Notes: generated by a model from the sequence alone, not told the origin. Numbered from the stretch's first letter, positions 24,106 to 33,572 are shown. The stretch: DNA of 64,000 nt from Gammaproteobacteria bacterium (GCA_015709615.1 CP054179.1:2294001-2358000); one strand, 5' to 3'. Translations and numbers: made by a program.

Positions 24106-24385
24106 GGCAACGTTGATTCGTTACCTGCGCAAGCAATTTTTTCTTAAACAATTTTTTGGAGAAGCGCAGTGCCTATTAGGCCTATGCTTCGCTCCCAATG
24201 AGCCTGCTGATATTGCTAGAAATCTGAGAATAGTGAGATCAAAGTCTATAAAATACTTAGCGAATCTGACACCCTCTGAAAATACGAAACCTTAGCGTAC
24301 GTTTTCGTACCGTTGGACTTCATACTCGTATCCCAAGTGCAACTGGCACGATATTAATGTGGTCAGATCAGCCCCAGTATGTATG
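24106..24385. other. intergenic region between the SMR and GST genes
   Basis: No gene was accepted in this spacer. A 60-codon frame (24113-24295) has no recognisable features. The two flanking genes converge here. Confidence 0.45.
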
Positions 24386-24388
24386 CGG

Positions 24389-25186
24389 TCAGACTTCACG
24401 TCCGAATAGCCCTCCAAGAATTCGTCTGTCGATATGCTTGTCAAGGTAGGCCGCACCAAATCCACCGTAGAGTTCTTTCTTCGTAACATCCAGTTCCGAT
24501 TCTTTAGCCGCCAGTATTTCACGCGTAGAAGGGCGCTCGCACATGGCATCGTAAAATGTCTGTAATGCAGGATCGTCTCGAAACAAATGCATCTCGGGTA
24601 TTTCGAACAATTCAGAAAACATTTGGCTAAGCTCGAGCGTGTAGAACAACTGAAAATCTGGCAGAAAAGGTTCTTTGCCAAGTAGGAACGGATCCATTCT
24701 CGAGCCATTAACGAGTCTGGATAGCCACATTTTGCTTAGCAAGACAGAAAAAAGATTATAAATATGGGCTTCTTTATCAACCTTGAGTTTCCAAGCTTTG
24801 GGAAAATATCCGCTGACAACGAACCAGTTGAAGAATGGACCTGCTATGGAGAAAGTGATGAAGTCATTCTTGGCATCGACCTGTGCGCAGAACAACGGAT
24901 CATCAATAGGGTAAAACTTTTGCACTTCTGGGTAAATTTTCGCGAGATAACGACAAATAGCGTGACTTTCCGCAATATCAACGCCATTTGCATCCCTGAG
25001 ACTGGGAATTTTTCCAAGAGGGTTTCTTTCTAAGTGTTCTGGCGTGAGCGTGCTCCCTTGAAACGGAGACACTCGTTCATAGCGATACGGTAGACCAGAT
25101 TCCGAAAGAATGTGCGCAACCTGACTCATATATGGTGAGAGCCAGAATCCGTACAGCGTGCGCTCGACATTGGGTTGTGTGGACAT
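24389..25186 (-). CDS. glutathione S-transferase family protein
   Basis: The product is 265 residues from the ATG at 25186 (MSTQPNVERTLYGFWLSPYM), supported by AAGGAA upstream. The thioredoxin-like N-terminal domain has NPLGKIPSLRDANGVDIAES followed by HAICRYLAKIYP, which is the GSH-binding cis-Pro and ESxAI motif. The C-terminal helical domain is longer than usual and ends with an extra stretch (AYLDKHIDRRILGGLFGREV). It probably conjugates or reduces small electrophiles with glutathione in the cytoplasm; the substrate is unknown. It is divergent from the LysR regulator 236 bases away, a standard regulator-target arrangement. Confidence 0.8.
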   Translation of the reverse strand: MSTQPNVERTLYGFWLSPYMSQVAHILSESGLPYRYERVSPFQGSTLTPEHLERNPLGKIPSLRDANGVDIAESHAICRYLAKIYPEVQKFYPIDDPLFCAQVDAKNDFITFSIAGPFFNWFVVSGYFPKAWKLKVDKEAHIYNLFSVLLSKMWLSRLVNGSRMDPFLLGKEPFLPDFQLFYTLELSQMFSELFEIPEMHLFRDDPALQTFYDAMCERPSTREILAAKESELDVTKKELYGGFGAAYLDKHIDRRILGGLFGREV

Positions 25187-25422
25187 GGAAAATTCCTTCT
25201 GCAATGTAGTTTATATTAATTAGGTGTCTTCATTAGGAGCATGGTGCTGATGCCACCGCCGATAGCAGTGCCAAGAGGGTTGATTTCTTCCGATAGGGAA
25301 TCTCTTACTAAAGCAAGGTAATTAGCAATTGGTCAGAGTATAGGCCAGCAAACGGATAGGCGTGTAGTATGCTAAATTGGTACTCAGCGTCCTATTTTTG
25401 AAACTATGGGTGAGCTCCTCCT

Positions 25423-26331
25423 ATGCAAGACCTGAATGACCTCTACTACTACGTCCAGGCCGTGGATCATGGCGGCTTCGCTCCGGCAGGTCGAGTGTTG
25501 GGCATGCCGAAGTCGAAGCTCAGCCGCCGCATCGCCAAACTGGAAGAGCGCCTGGGTGTGCGCCTGATCCAGCGCTCGACACGTCACTTTGCGGTTACCG
25601 AAGCCGGACAGAGCTATTATATGCACTGCAAGGCGATGCTGGTGGAAGCCGAAGCGGCCCAGGAAGCAATAGACACGCTAAAAAACGAGCCCCGCGGTGT
25701 AATCCGGATGACATGCCCCATACCGCTGGTGAATGCCTATGTGGGAGGGATGCTGGCCGATTTCATGGTGAGCTATCCGCATGTCACGGTGCAGATGGAG
25801 GCGACTAACCGTCGTGTTGATCTGGTCAGCGAGTCACTGGATGTTGCTTTGCGCGTGCGCCATCCACCGTTACAAGACAGTGATCTGGTCATGCGCATCC
25901 TGGCTGATCGAAGCCAATGCCTGGTGGCCAGCCCCATCCTTGTCCAACGATTCGGTTTTCCTGCTACACCTGCTGCTTTGAGCAACTGGCCGAGCCTAAG
26001 CCTGGGGGAGGGGCTGCAACAAATTCATGCTTGGGTGCTGCATGGGCCAGATGGTGCACAAGTAACCCTTCATCACACGCCACGCTTTGTGACGACGGAC
26101 ATGATTGCGCTCAGAGATGCCGCTGTGGCTGGTGTTGGCGTAGTAGAACTGCCTGTGATCACGGTACGAGACCAGTTGACGGCAGGTTCATTGGTCAGAC
26201 TGGTACCCGGCTGGGCACCACGCCGGATAATCATTCATGCGGTGTTTCCGTCCCGGCGCGGTCTTCTGCCTTCCGTGCGGGCGTTAATTGATTTCTTAGC
26301 ACAGCGTTTCGAGATGCTGCATGACGACTAA
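25423..26331 (+). CDS. LysR-family transcriptional regulator
   Basis: The product is 302 residues. The N-terminal winged helix-turn-helix (MQDLNDLYYYVQAVDHGGFA through LGMPKSKLSRRIAKLEERLG then LIQRSTRHFAVTEAG) is canonical, and the effector domain begins at about residue 90 (GVIRMTCPIPLVNAYVGGML). It resembles the CrgA/DsdC-like group often paired with oxidoreductase genes. Divergent from the GST gene, it probably controls it from the shared intergenic region; the inducer is unknown. Its stop codon lies directly at the left end of an IS5 remnant. Confidence 0.85.
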   Translation: MQDLNDLYYYVQAVDHGGFAPAGRVLGMPKSKLSRRIAKLEERLGVRLIQRSTRHFAVTEAGQSYYMHCKAMLVEAEAAQEAIDTLKNEPRGVIRMTCPIPLVNAYVGGMLADFMVSYPHVTVQMEATNRRVDLVSESLDVALRVRHPPLQDSDLVMRILADRSQCLVASPILVQRFGFPATPAALSNWPSLSLGEGLQQIHAWVLHGPDGAQVTLHHTPRFVTTDMIALRDAAVAGVGVVELPVITVRDQLTAGSLVRLVPGWAPRRIIIHAVFPSRRGLLPSVRALIDFLAQRFEMLHDD

Positions 26332-26334
26332 ACT

Positions 26335-27233
26335 AAGGAAACGCTGAGCAAATCCTGAAGTGTTTGGGATAATAGTATTTCCTGACAACTCCTCTATAGA
26401 CACGCCATGTCACACCAATCGAGCTTTGCCGATCTTGATTACAGTCACAAGAAACGCCGGACACGGCAGGAGGTTATTTTAAGCGAGATGGAAGAGGAAT
26501 ACCCTGGCAAGTGTTGCTGTCGCATATTGTGAGCCCCATTACCCCAAGACTGCGAGGCGGGGCCGTCAGCCGATGGCGCTGGAGAACATGTTTCGTATCT
26601 ATCAAGTCGCAGGGGCTGCTGGTTTCCAAAGGTACGATGGTGGATGCCACACTCATTCATGCTCCAAGTTCGACCAAGAATCAGGAACAAGCGCGTGATC
26701 CTGAGATGCGCCAGACGAAGCAGGGAAAGCAATGGTACTTTGACATGAAGGTGCATGTTGGTGCAGACGTGGATTCAGGAGCGGTGTACACCACGTTTGA
26801 GGTTACCGCAGCCAATGAAGTCGACATCAACGTCCTGCCAAGCTATTGCGGGCGGAAGACGAGGTTATCTTGGGCGAGTCAGAAGAAGCGTAACCGGAAG
26901 CATTCCTCGATCCGAGCGCGGGTGGAACATGTGTTCCGGGTGATCAAGCGGCAGTTTGGATTCACCCGGACCCGCTACCGCGGGCTGATGAAGAATGCCG
27001 TTCAGGTGAACATGCTGATGGGCTTGGTCAACCTGTACCTGCTGCGCAAGCGATTGCTGCCTACATGAGAGGAGAGTCTGTCCAACATACCTCCGGCGGC
27101 TGACGATGAAGCAGAAACAGGGCGAATTTAGCAACAAATGCCGCTGGAAAATGAATTGCCGGGAGTCTTTGTTCAAAAAACTGGCAGGACTACCGGGAAA
27201 TCTGAAAGCCGCTAATTTGCTCAGCGGCTCCTT
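26335..27233 (+). mobile_element. decayed IS5-family element
   Basis: Imperfect 19-bp ends (26335-26353 and 27215-27233; shared core CGCTGAGCAAAT) enclose a broken transposase. If the ends are taken as 26337 and 27231, the flanks are CTAA and TTAA, near the YTAR target of IS5 elements. The remnant sits between the LysR stop and the decarboxylase stop with only a few bases on each side. The outer GGAAACGCTGA resembles the end GGAAGCGCTGA of the 143-bp repeats in this window. Confidence 0.75.
26407..27068 (+). pseudogene. IS5-family transposase remnant
   Basis: The N-terminus MSHQSSFADLDYSHKKRRTR is intact, then the reading frame shifts twice: VLLSHI lies in one frame and PKTARRGRQPMALENMFRIY in another. 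A stretch is missing before GLLVSKGTMVDATLIHAPSS (first catalytic Asp region). The next stretch to KVHVGADVDSGAVYTTFEV is continuous. A second deletion lies between DINVLPS and KKRNRKHSSIRARVEHVF (last Glu region), and the C-terminus NLYLLRKRLL is preserved. About a third of a normal transposase is gone, so it cannot be functional. Confidence 0.8.
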
Positions 27234-27236
27234 AAA

Positions 27237-28565
27237 TTATCCGGTGGTGCGCAGATCGCTCAGGAATTGATCCAGCACATCCTTGCTGGCGTGCGGCATT
27301 ACCACGATGTGCGCATGTGGCACCAGCTTGCCGTGATCGTCACGCAACCGCATTGTTGCCAGTGAGTAACGGTCGACCACCGATTCATCCGGCGTTCTGA
27401 AATAAATAATATTCGAGCGGTCGTTAATGCGCACCGGTTGCAAATGGCTGTAGTGGCTGCGCATTTCTTTCAGCAAATAAGCGGCGTTATCCAGTATCGC
27501 TTTTGCATCGGCGGTTTGCTGCGCGAATGCGGTGTCCGAGCTGAAGAAGTAAAACTCGGCCGGTTTCACGGCATCACGCGAGCAAGTGATCGTGCCGGGC
27601 ACTTGCTTGATATATTCCGGATCGTGAATGCGGCTGAACAGTTCCCGGAATGCTTCAAAATTGCTGCGGGTGGTGATGAACAGCCCCGCAGGCGAAGGAA
27701 AGCCGAAAAACTTGTGACAGGAAACGGCGATGGAATCGTAGCGTTGCCGTATTTTTCCGTTGAGCGGATCCGGCGCTTGCTGCATTAATTCGCCGGCAAA
27801 CGGTGTGTGCGGCAGAAAACCGCCGAACAGTGCGGCATCCAGATGCAAATACGCGGTGCGGTTTTTCAACTTTTCCTGGATCGCATCGACCGGATCGATC
27901 GCGCCTTTGAAGGTAGTGCCAATGGTGGCGACGACCAATGCGGGGTGGTTACGATTGGCATTCAGCTGCCGTTCCAGATCGGCAACGTCCATGCCGCCAT
28001 CGGGCGCCGTACCGACGATAACTGATTCGAGTTGCAGCAGGTCGCGCAGAATCTGGATCGAATAGTGCGCTTCGGCAGTGAAATAGACTTTCGGCAGTAC
28101 ACCGGTGCGGTTCTGCAAAATCGTCCGCCCCATATACAGCCCGTGCATGTTGCTGTCAGTACCGCTGTTGCTGAGAAATCCCCAGATGTTGCCGGGCGAG
28201 AAGCCGTAAATCGTGCCGAAGCGATCGATCAATTCGCGCTCGAACGGATGGCTGTTGAATGGGATATGGCTTTGATCGTAGGGATTGCCGACATTGTTGA
28301 ATGCAAACCGGTTCAAGCCGGCGCGCGCCAGCTCATTGCGCCAATCGAGGAACGCTTCCGGCAATACCGTCATATTGATCGGATAACCGAGTAGTGTGTC
28401 TTTTTGCCGCGCGTGCGCTTGCAAACTCTTTAACGCGGACGCTGCGTTTTGCGGCCGTTGTTGTATGCCTGGCGCGCTTGCCAGGGCTTGGGGTGAGCAT
28501 ACAGCCACGAGGGCCGTTGCGCCGGTCATGCTCAGAAATTGGCGCCGGTTCATCATCATGATCAT
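27237..28565 (-). CDS. PLP-dependent histidine-decarboxylase-like protein with a Tat signal
   Basis: The product is 442 residues. The N-terminus reads MNRRQFLSMTGATALVAVCS, a twin-arginine signal, so the folded holoenzyme would be exported to the periplasm. The mature part is a group II PLP decarboxylase: GNIWGFLSNSGTDSNMHGLY, His167 (AEAHYSI) stacking on PLP, Asp243 (HLDAALFG), and the cofactor Lys285 (AVSCHKFFGFPSP). It resembles bacterial PLP-type histidine decarboxylases (histamine-forming). The substrate is a family-level guess. ATG codons at 28565, 28556, 28553 and 28550 are all possible. An exported form is unusual. Confidence 0.75.
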   Translation of the reverse strand: MIMMMNRRQFLSMTGATALVAVCSPQALASAPGIQQRPQNAASALKSLQAHARQKDTLLGYPINMTVLPEAFLDWRNELARAGLNRFAFNNVGNPYDQSHIPFNSHPFERELIDRFGTIYGFSPGNIWGFLSNSGTDSNMHGLYMGRTILQNRTGVLPKVYFTAEAHYSIQILRDLLQLESVIVGTAPDGGMDVADLERQLNANRNHPALVVATIGTTFKGAIDPVDAIQEKLKNRTAYLHLDAALFGGFLPHTPFAGELMQQAPDPLNGKIRQRYDSIAVSCHKFFGFPSPAGLFITTRSNFEAFRELFSRIHDPEYIKQVPGTITCSRDAVKPAEFYFFSSDTAFAQQTADAKAILDNAAYLLKEMRSHYSHLQPVRINDRSNIIYFRTPDESVVDRYSLATMRLRDDHGKLVPHAHIVVMPHASKDVLDQFLSDLRTTG

Positions 28566-28681
28566 AGCCTCCTGAACAATACACTCCTTAGATACTTGGC
28601 TGCCGGTAAGGTTTCTTCCGGTCTTGCCGGCGGTTCGCCTTGAACTGGCGGCGGAACACCGCTATCTTAGTGTTTTTTTCT

Positions 28682-28693
28682 GTTACCGGTAAC
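28682..28693. promoter_or_regulatory. 12-bp palindrome upstream of greB
   Basis: GTTACCGGTAAC is a perfect palindrome that ends 10 bases before the greB start codon. It could be an operator, but no regulator can be named. Confidence 0.35.
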
Positions 28694-28703
28694 GGTTGTT
28701 AGT

Positions 28704-29252
28704 ATGAATAAGGCATTTACCAAGGAAAACGAAGACGACGACGAACCCGACGATACGCCGAAATTACCGCAAGGGGTGAAAAACTACATTACTCCGGCAG
28801 GGTATCGGCGGCTCAAGGATGAATTCGATCAATTGTGGAAAGTAGAGCGCCCTGAGCTGGTCAAGACCATTACCTGGGCGGCTTCCAATGGCGATCGCTC
28901 GGAAAATGGCGATTATATCTACGGCAAGCGCCGTTTGCGTGAAATCGACCGGCGTTTGCGTTTCTTATCGAAGCGGATAGATAACGCCGAAGTAGTCGAT
29001 CCCGCGCAACGCGGCAACTGCGACCAGGTATTTTTCGGCGCCACCGTGACCGTCTGCAATAGCCAAGGCGAGGAACACACCTACAGCATCGTCGGCATGG
29101 ACGAAGCCGACCCGGGCCGCGGCCGCATCAGCTGGATTTCTCCTTTGGCCAAGGCGTTGCTCAAAGCACGCGAAGGCGACGTGGTGAAGCTGCATACGCC
29201 GGGCGGGCTGGAAGAGCTGGAGGTGGTGGAAATTCGCTACGAAGCTTTGTAG
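28704..29252 (+). CDS. greB: transcription elongation factor GreB
   Basis: GreB enters the RNA polymerase secondary channel and stimulates cleavage of backtracked RNA. The 182-residue protein has the coiled-coil N-terminal domain (ITPAGYRRLKDEFDQLWKVE followed by RPELVKTI), the catalytic-tip acidic residues in SNGDRSENGDYIYGKRRLREID, and the FKBP-like C-terminal domain (VFFGATVTV to EVVEIRYEAL). GDYIYGKRRLREIDRRLRFL is GreB-specific. An acidic extension (ENEDDDEPDDTPK, residues 8-20) precedes the domain. It converges with the STAND-like gene, whose stop is 18 bases away. Confidence 0.95.
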   Translation: MNKAFTKENEDDDEPDDTPKLPQGVKNYITPAGYRRLKDEFDQLWKVERPELVKTITWAASNGDRSENGDYIYGKRRLREIDRRLRFLSKRIDNAEVVDPAQRGNCDQVFFGATVTVCNSQGEEHTYSIVGMDEADPGRGRISWISPLAKALLKAREGDVVKLHTPGGLEELEVVEIRYEAL

Positions 29253-29269
29253 CAGTTAATTGCTATCAC

Positions 29270-32200
29270 TTATTCAAAACTTTCATCTATACGGCGACTA
29301 CGCTTATATTCTTCGCTAATTTCCTTGTTTAATAAATCAATTTGCTTTTTAGCCCATGAAGCAACCAACGGATCATTATGTGTTTGGAGTTTTTCTGCCA
29401 AAACGAGATAAGGCGAAAGATTGTCTGCCAGTGAACCAGACCATGCACCTCTTGGGCGGAATCGGAATGCAAATATATCTAGAATTACCGAACGGTCAGG
29501 TGCTGACTCAAGAATTTCCAATGCGATGGGCGACCAAGAAGGGGAATCATGCTCACCATTTTTGGCAAACAAATGTATTTCTTCAGCCAGTCTAGGTAAA
29601 CGAATCTCAGGGTTTTCTTTCGCCCATGTCATGAGTTTTTCCGGTAATGCTGCATTGACAGGACTTTCATGATCGTAGCTGAAGTAATAAAACAATGATT
29701 TTTGCCGGTGGCTATTCGTTTTCTCTATTCCATTTTTATTCAGAAAAGCCTCGATAGCTACTATTGGTTGAAGCCGAAATAGGGTTCGAATCAATTCACT
29801 GTATTGCATTGTGTCTGAGCGATAATCGACGAGTGCGCGAGCCAGTTTTGTGCAGATTGTTGTTGCATCCTGAGATGCGGCATCTCCAACCATACAAGCA
29901 ACGGCAACCTCATTGACGTGATAAGCGTGATTCGAGCTGCCATCTTGAAACTCATTAAGTTTCAGTAATTCTCTTCCTAATAAGGATGTATCACTATCAA
30001 CAGGTATTTTGTTACTTTGCAAGGAATGTAACCGCATCTTGAAGACATCGATGGCAACCGGATACCCATTAGGTAAGGACGCAATTCCAACTAATATTTC
30101 TCGGAAAAATGGAAGCGGAATTGAATCAGAAACCATCCCATACATAAGGTGTGAGTAAGTCAACGTTGGGGCATCGCCCTGTGCAATCGATAAAATGAGT
30201 CGTTTGGCTCCGGCCTCGTCAATTGGGTATGAAGATTGAAGGATGGGGAAAACAGGGGAAAGTACCGGATCTTTTAAGGCTTTATCCATAAGCTGGCTTA
30301 CAACAGCCGGATCACGCGTATTGGCCGCCTCGATAAATCCCCGTAACAAAGAATAATTGCGTTTATTTTCCGGTAAGGTAATCAGGCTGTGATGGAACTG
30401 CCGCCATAATAGCTCAATATTTGAAGCTCCTTTTGCTAGCCCATGACCGAATTGCCATATCATATTGTTGTTACTACTCAATAGCTCCGGCAGTAAAGAG
30501 GTGAGAACATCTGAGGTCGAAGCAACTTCTTCTCCCAAATCCTCTACAATTTTATTGGCACGTTCCCATGCTTGCTCATGCGAGGTGTCATTGCCAACTG
30601 GTTCAGTATCAGCGATGCAAAAATATCCTTGCTTGTTGGATAGAACATAAGCTCGTGTTTTTTGCTCCAAGTCGTCTTTGGGGCGAAGCATAATTTCAAG
30701 TGCACGTGTGCGCTGAGCAAATTGTGGAGACATTCTTGTGAGATCAAAGTGAATGATCTCCCGAATTGCAAGCCACCCATCGGGCCAACCTTCTTTTGCG
30801 GCAAAATCTTTTGCTAATTCTTCAAGCTCCGTACAAACGCCCGCGTTTACCCATAAACCACGAAAATATTGAGCGAACAATTGCTTGATATCAGGTGTAT
30901 GCGATGAGTTTGAATTAACATAAGTCATGGCAAGCGCAATTACAGCCCTAAACCAGGTTGAAACTTCAATGCCCGTTTTGGGTTCCCAACCAAAATCGCG
31001 ATGCCTGCCTCCGAAAGTGAAATCATGGCTTGAAGTAAAATGAAAATTTTTCAACATCTCCGTTAAAGCTGTTAAACCGCAGGCATTCAGTTTTTTATCT
31101 TCACTTTCAAGCAGCTGTTGTACGACAGCTAATCTTGCTTCTACTAAAGCATGCGTGCCGGACAAATACAAATGGAATAATTCCTTAAACGAATCCCGAG
31201 CAGAATTGTGATTCTGCGACCCGGTTTCATTCGCTACAATTCTCGCTAGCAATAGCGCAGCTCGACTGAAATATTGGGTTTCATAGGCAATCGAACGAAT
31301 CAAGTTGCACCACTTCCAGCGTTCATAATTAGAAGATGATAAAAATGTTTTTCCCTCATCGCTTGATGCAGCCATCTCAATAGCCTTGAGTGCAGCATTA
31401 GGCGCCAGTGGTGCTACGTTGATAAACATATCGATGCCAAGTTCATTCAAGCAGGCTGGGTTTTCTAGTATCCCACCCGAATCTAACCACATTTCTGCAA
31501 TTTGTTTGGCTTGTTCCGAATTATGCAGATAACCAAGCCGTCGGCTGAATGACTTCAGCAGCCGTTCTCTTCCTGATGGGTAAAAGGTATTGGTAAGTAT
31601 TTGGAGGTGTATTTTTTCTAACGCTTGGCGTGCTAATCGATTTGCGATTGCGTGTGGCAATAGGGCACGCCATTTACTTCTTTGCTGTATGAGATCACGA
31701 GAACGCAATTCTCCAATCTGACGGTACAATTCTTTGGGAGTTACGTTAACCAACTCTGCTAAAACAGATAATTCAGCCGCTACACCTTCAATAGTTTCGC
31801 CATCGAATGAATAAACAAGTGAGCATACTTCTGCGGCTTTCATCAAGGCTTCGCTATCGTTTTGGCGCTGAGAGAACAAGCGACGGAATAATTCCGTATC
31901 ATTCAGTGTAGCTAGGCTGTCGCTGTGTTCAACGGTACGTGCCAGTGACAGAGCGATGCGTGCATTCCCGCCAGAGAATTCAGCGATGCGCGTACGGTCT
32001 GTTTGCGATACATTGGGTTTTAAACATTGAAGGATTTCTTCTATAATTTTTTCAGAAGCCGGTTCAAGCCTGAAAACTTGCGTTTCTTCCGGTTCATCAT
32101 CGGAAACATCATATTCGACGGTAATTAGACTGACTTGATTGCCTGATGTGATAATTGTCTGAGCTAAATCTCTGTGCATCGCCGGATTGCAGTTATCTAC

Positions 32201-33100
32201 AACGACTATGGTTCGTAGCCCATTTGCCGCGCATCGGTGAATCATGTCTCGGGCTGAAGGTGTCGGGGGTTGATCACTTCCCTGGTCAACATAAATGACA
32301 ACAGATTGATCCAACGCGTCATTTCCAATCTTGGCGTCGAATAATGCTTGAACTAGGCGGGTCTTGCCTGTACCGGACAATCCAACCAAACGAACAATTC
32401 CGTGCGTTTTTTCCAAAATTTGCCGTATGGCTTGAATTCCCTGTTCGACAGTAAGCGGTGCTGAGCTATTTGTTTGTTGAGGGGCAATTATCCTGCATTT
32501 GTTGTCGAGTAAATATTCAGAATTAGTTGAGTCTCCATACGCCCAATTGCCGTATGGACGCCATCCGGTCAGCGGTTCACCTATTTGTTCGCGTAACCAA
32601 AGTGCAACCCCTGGATAATTTTTGATCCATCTGGCTAAACGATCTCGATCATAAAAATCAGTGGTCAGCGATGCACCTTGCGGAAAATCTGAGATTGCAT
32701 TTTGCATCGCACACCTGCGATTTTTAAGTGCGCTATCAGTTGTTGAGCCTTTTCCACTAACGATTACATAGGCTCCTCTCTTCGATGCCAAATCGTAAAT
32801 TGAGGAGCGAAGCTTTTTCTTTGGGCACATCTCAAGCCGGATAGCACTTGGTGGCATATCTTCCTGCTTGACCTGAAAACCAGTAATACTCTTCGGGATG
32901 AAATCCAAATCTGAAGAACTATTTGGCAGTTCCACACGAACATCAATCCCACCATCTGCTGCATTTTGATGTCCACCGGCAGTAACTGCAGATAAAGGAA
33001 GATTGAATCGGCGAAGTTCAGCTTCACATAGCTTAATGACCAAGATGCGGAGATCTTCGTCGCTAAGTTTACTGATGTGATCGCCAGTGATATCAAGCAT
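29270..33100 (-). CDS. Mrr-like nuclease fused to a STAND-type ATPase with a long helical C-terminus (candidate anti-phage protein)
   Basis: The product is 1276 residues from the ATG at 33100; a TTG at 33106 is an alternative. Residues 1-180 look like a PD-(D/E)XK nuclease of the Mrr type: GGIDVRVEL (Asp about 53), then FQVKQED with Gln-x-Lys, after an acidic helix (VIKLCEAELRRF). The ATPase follows: Walker A GLSGTGKTRL (about 240-250), Walker B TIVVVDNCN (about 297-305). Residues 390-500 suggest winged helices. Some 750 residues of helical repeats follow, suited to target sensing as in Avs/NACHT proteins. Base composition is AT-rich against greB and dinB. It may be transcribed with ychJ, 19 bases upstream. 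No known Avs subtype is claimed. Confidence 0.75.
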   Translation of the reverse strand: MLDITGDHISKLSDEDLRILVIKLCEAELRRFNLPLSAVTAGGHQNAADGGIDVRVELPNSSSDLDFIPKSITGFQVKQEDMPPSAIRLEMCPKKKLRSSIYDLASKRGAYVIVSGKGSTTDSALKNRRCAMQNAISDFPQGASLTTDFYDRDRLARWIKNYPGVALWLREQIGEPLTGWRPYGNWAYGDSTNSEYLLDNKCRIIAPQQTNSSAPLTVEQGIQAIRQILEKTHGIVRLVGLSGTGKTRLVQALFDAKIGNDALDQSVVIYVDQGSDQPPTPSARDMIHRCAANGLRTIVVVDNCNPAMHRDLAQTIITSGNQVSLITVEYDVSDDEPEETQVFRLEPASEKIIEEILQCLKPNVSQTDRTRIAEFSGGNARIALSLARTVEHSDSLATLNDTELFRRLFSQRQNDSEALMKAAEVCSLVYSFDGETIEGVAAELSVLAELVNVTPKELYRQIGELRSRDLIQQRSKWRALLPHAIANRLARQALEKIHLQILTNTFYPSGRERLLKSFSRRLGYLHNSEQAKQIAEMWLDSGGILENPACLNELGIDMFINVAPLAPNAALKAIEMAASSDEGKTFLSSSNYERWKWCNLIRSIAYETQYFSRAALLLARIVANETGSQNHNSARDSFKELFHLYLSGTHALVEARLAVVQQLLESEDKKLNACGLTALTEMLKNFHFTSSHDFTFGGRHRDFGWEPKTGIEVSTWFRAVIALAMTYVNSNSSHTPDIKQLFAQYFRGLWVNAGVCTELEELAKDFAAKEGWPDGWLAIREIIHFDLTRMSPQFAQRTRALEIMLRPKDDLEQKTRAYVLSNKQGYFCIADTEPVGNDTSHEQAWERANKIVEDLGEEVASTSDVLTSLLPELLSSNNNMIWQFGHGLAKGASNIELLWRQFHHSLITLPENKRNYSLLRGFIEAANTRDPAVVSQLMDKALKDPVLSPVFPILQSSYPIDEAGAKRLILSIAQGDAPTLTYSHLMYGMVSDSIPLPFFREILVGIASLPNGYPVAIDVFKMRLHSLQSNKIPVDSDTSLLGRELLKLNEFQDGSSNHAYHVNEVAVACMVGDAASQDATTICTKLARALVDYRSDTMQYSELIRTLFRLQPIVAIEAFLNKNGIEKTNSHRQKSLFYYFSYDHESPVNAALPEKLMTWAKENPEIRLPRLAEEIHLFAKNGEHDSPSWSPIALEILESAPDRSVILDIFAFRFRPRGAWSGSLADNLSPYLVLAEKLQTHNDPLVASWAKKQIDLLNKEISEEYKRSRRIDESFE

Positions 33101-33119
33101 TCCCAATTATCTAATTTCC

Positions 33120-33530
33120 TTAACCATTTATGATATCGCCGTCGATATAAAACCACTGCCCATCTTCCCGCACAAACCGGCTGATTTCGTGCAGGCGGTA
33201 AGCGCGGCTGTTGATTTTGTAACGTGCGATGAATTCCACGATGGCCTGATCCGCGGCAGCTTGCTCGTGCCGTTTAACCGTCAGCCCCAGCCACTGGTGG
33301 GCGGACTCATCGGTTAATTCAAGAGAAGCCGGACGTGTGCCGGGATGCCAGGTGGCCAGCAGATAGTCTTCACGCTTCAGCGTATACGCGGTGTAGCGCG
33401 AGCGCATCAGGTTTTCTGCGGTAGGAGCGGTTTCGCCTTGATCCAGATAGCAGCCGCAGCAGTTTTCGTAATGCTGGCTGCTGCCGCACGGGCAGGGCGA
33501 TGTTTTCAAATGGGTAGTTGGGGTATTCAT
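33120..33530 (-). CDS. YchJ-family (UPF0225) SEC-C motif protein
   Basis: The product is 136 residues from the ATG at 33530. The N-terminus carries the SEC-C zinc motif SPCPCGSSQHYENCCG, and the rest is the YchJ core (LMRSRYTAYTLKREDYLLATW to GQWFYIDGDI), an NTF2-like fold. The family is widespread and has no firmly known function. The start overlaps nothing and is 42 bases from the divergent dinB. The stop is 19 bases before the STAND-like gene, making this housekeeping gene's promoter a possible driver of it. Confidence 0.85.
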   Translation of the reverse strand: MNTPTTHLKTSPCPCGSSQHYENCCGCYLDQGETAPTAENLMRSRYTAYTLKREDYLLATWHPGTRPASLELTDESAHQWLGLTVKRHEQAAADQAIVEFIARYKINSRAYRLHEISRFVREDGQWFYIDGDIING

Positions 33531-33572
33531 ATACAATGCGGTTTGTTCGCCGTGTAATTTATCATAGTCTGC

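Noticed and set aside
24113..24295. 60-codon frame after the SMR gene
   Set aside because: No family resemblance, no signal or hydrophobic pattern, and no ribosome-binding site.
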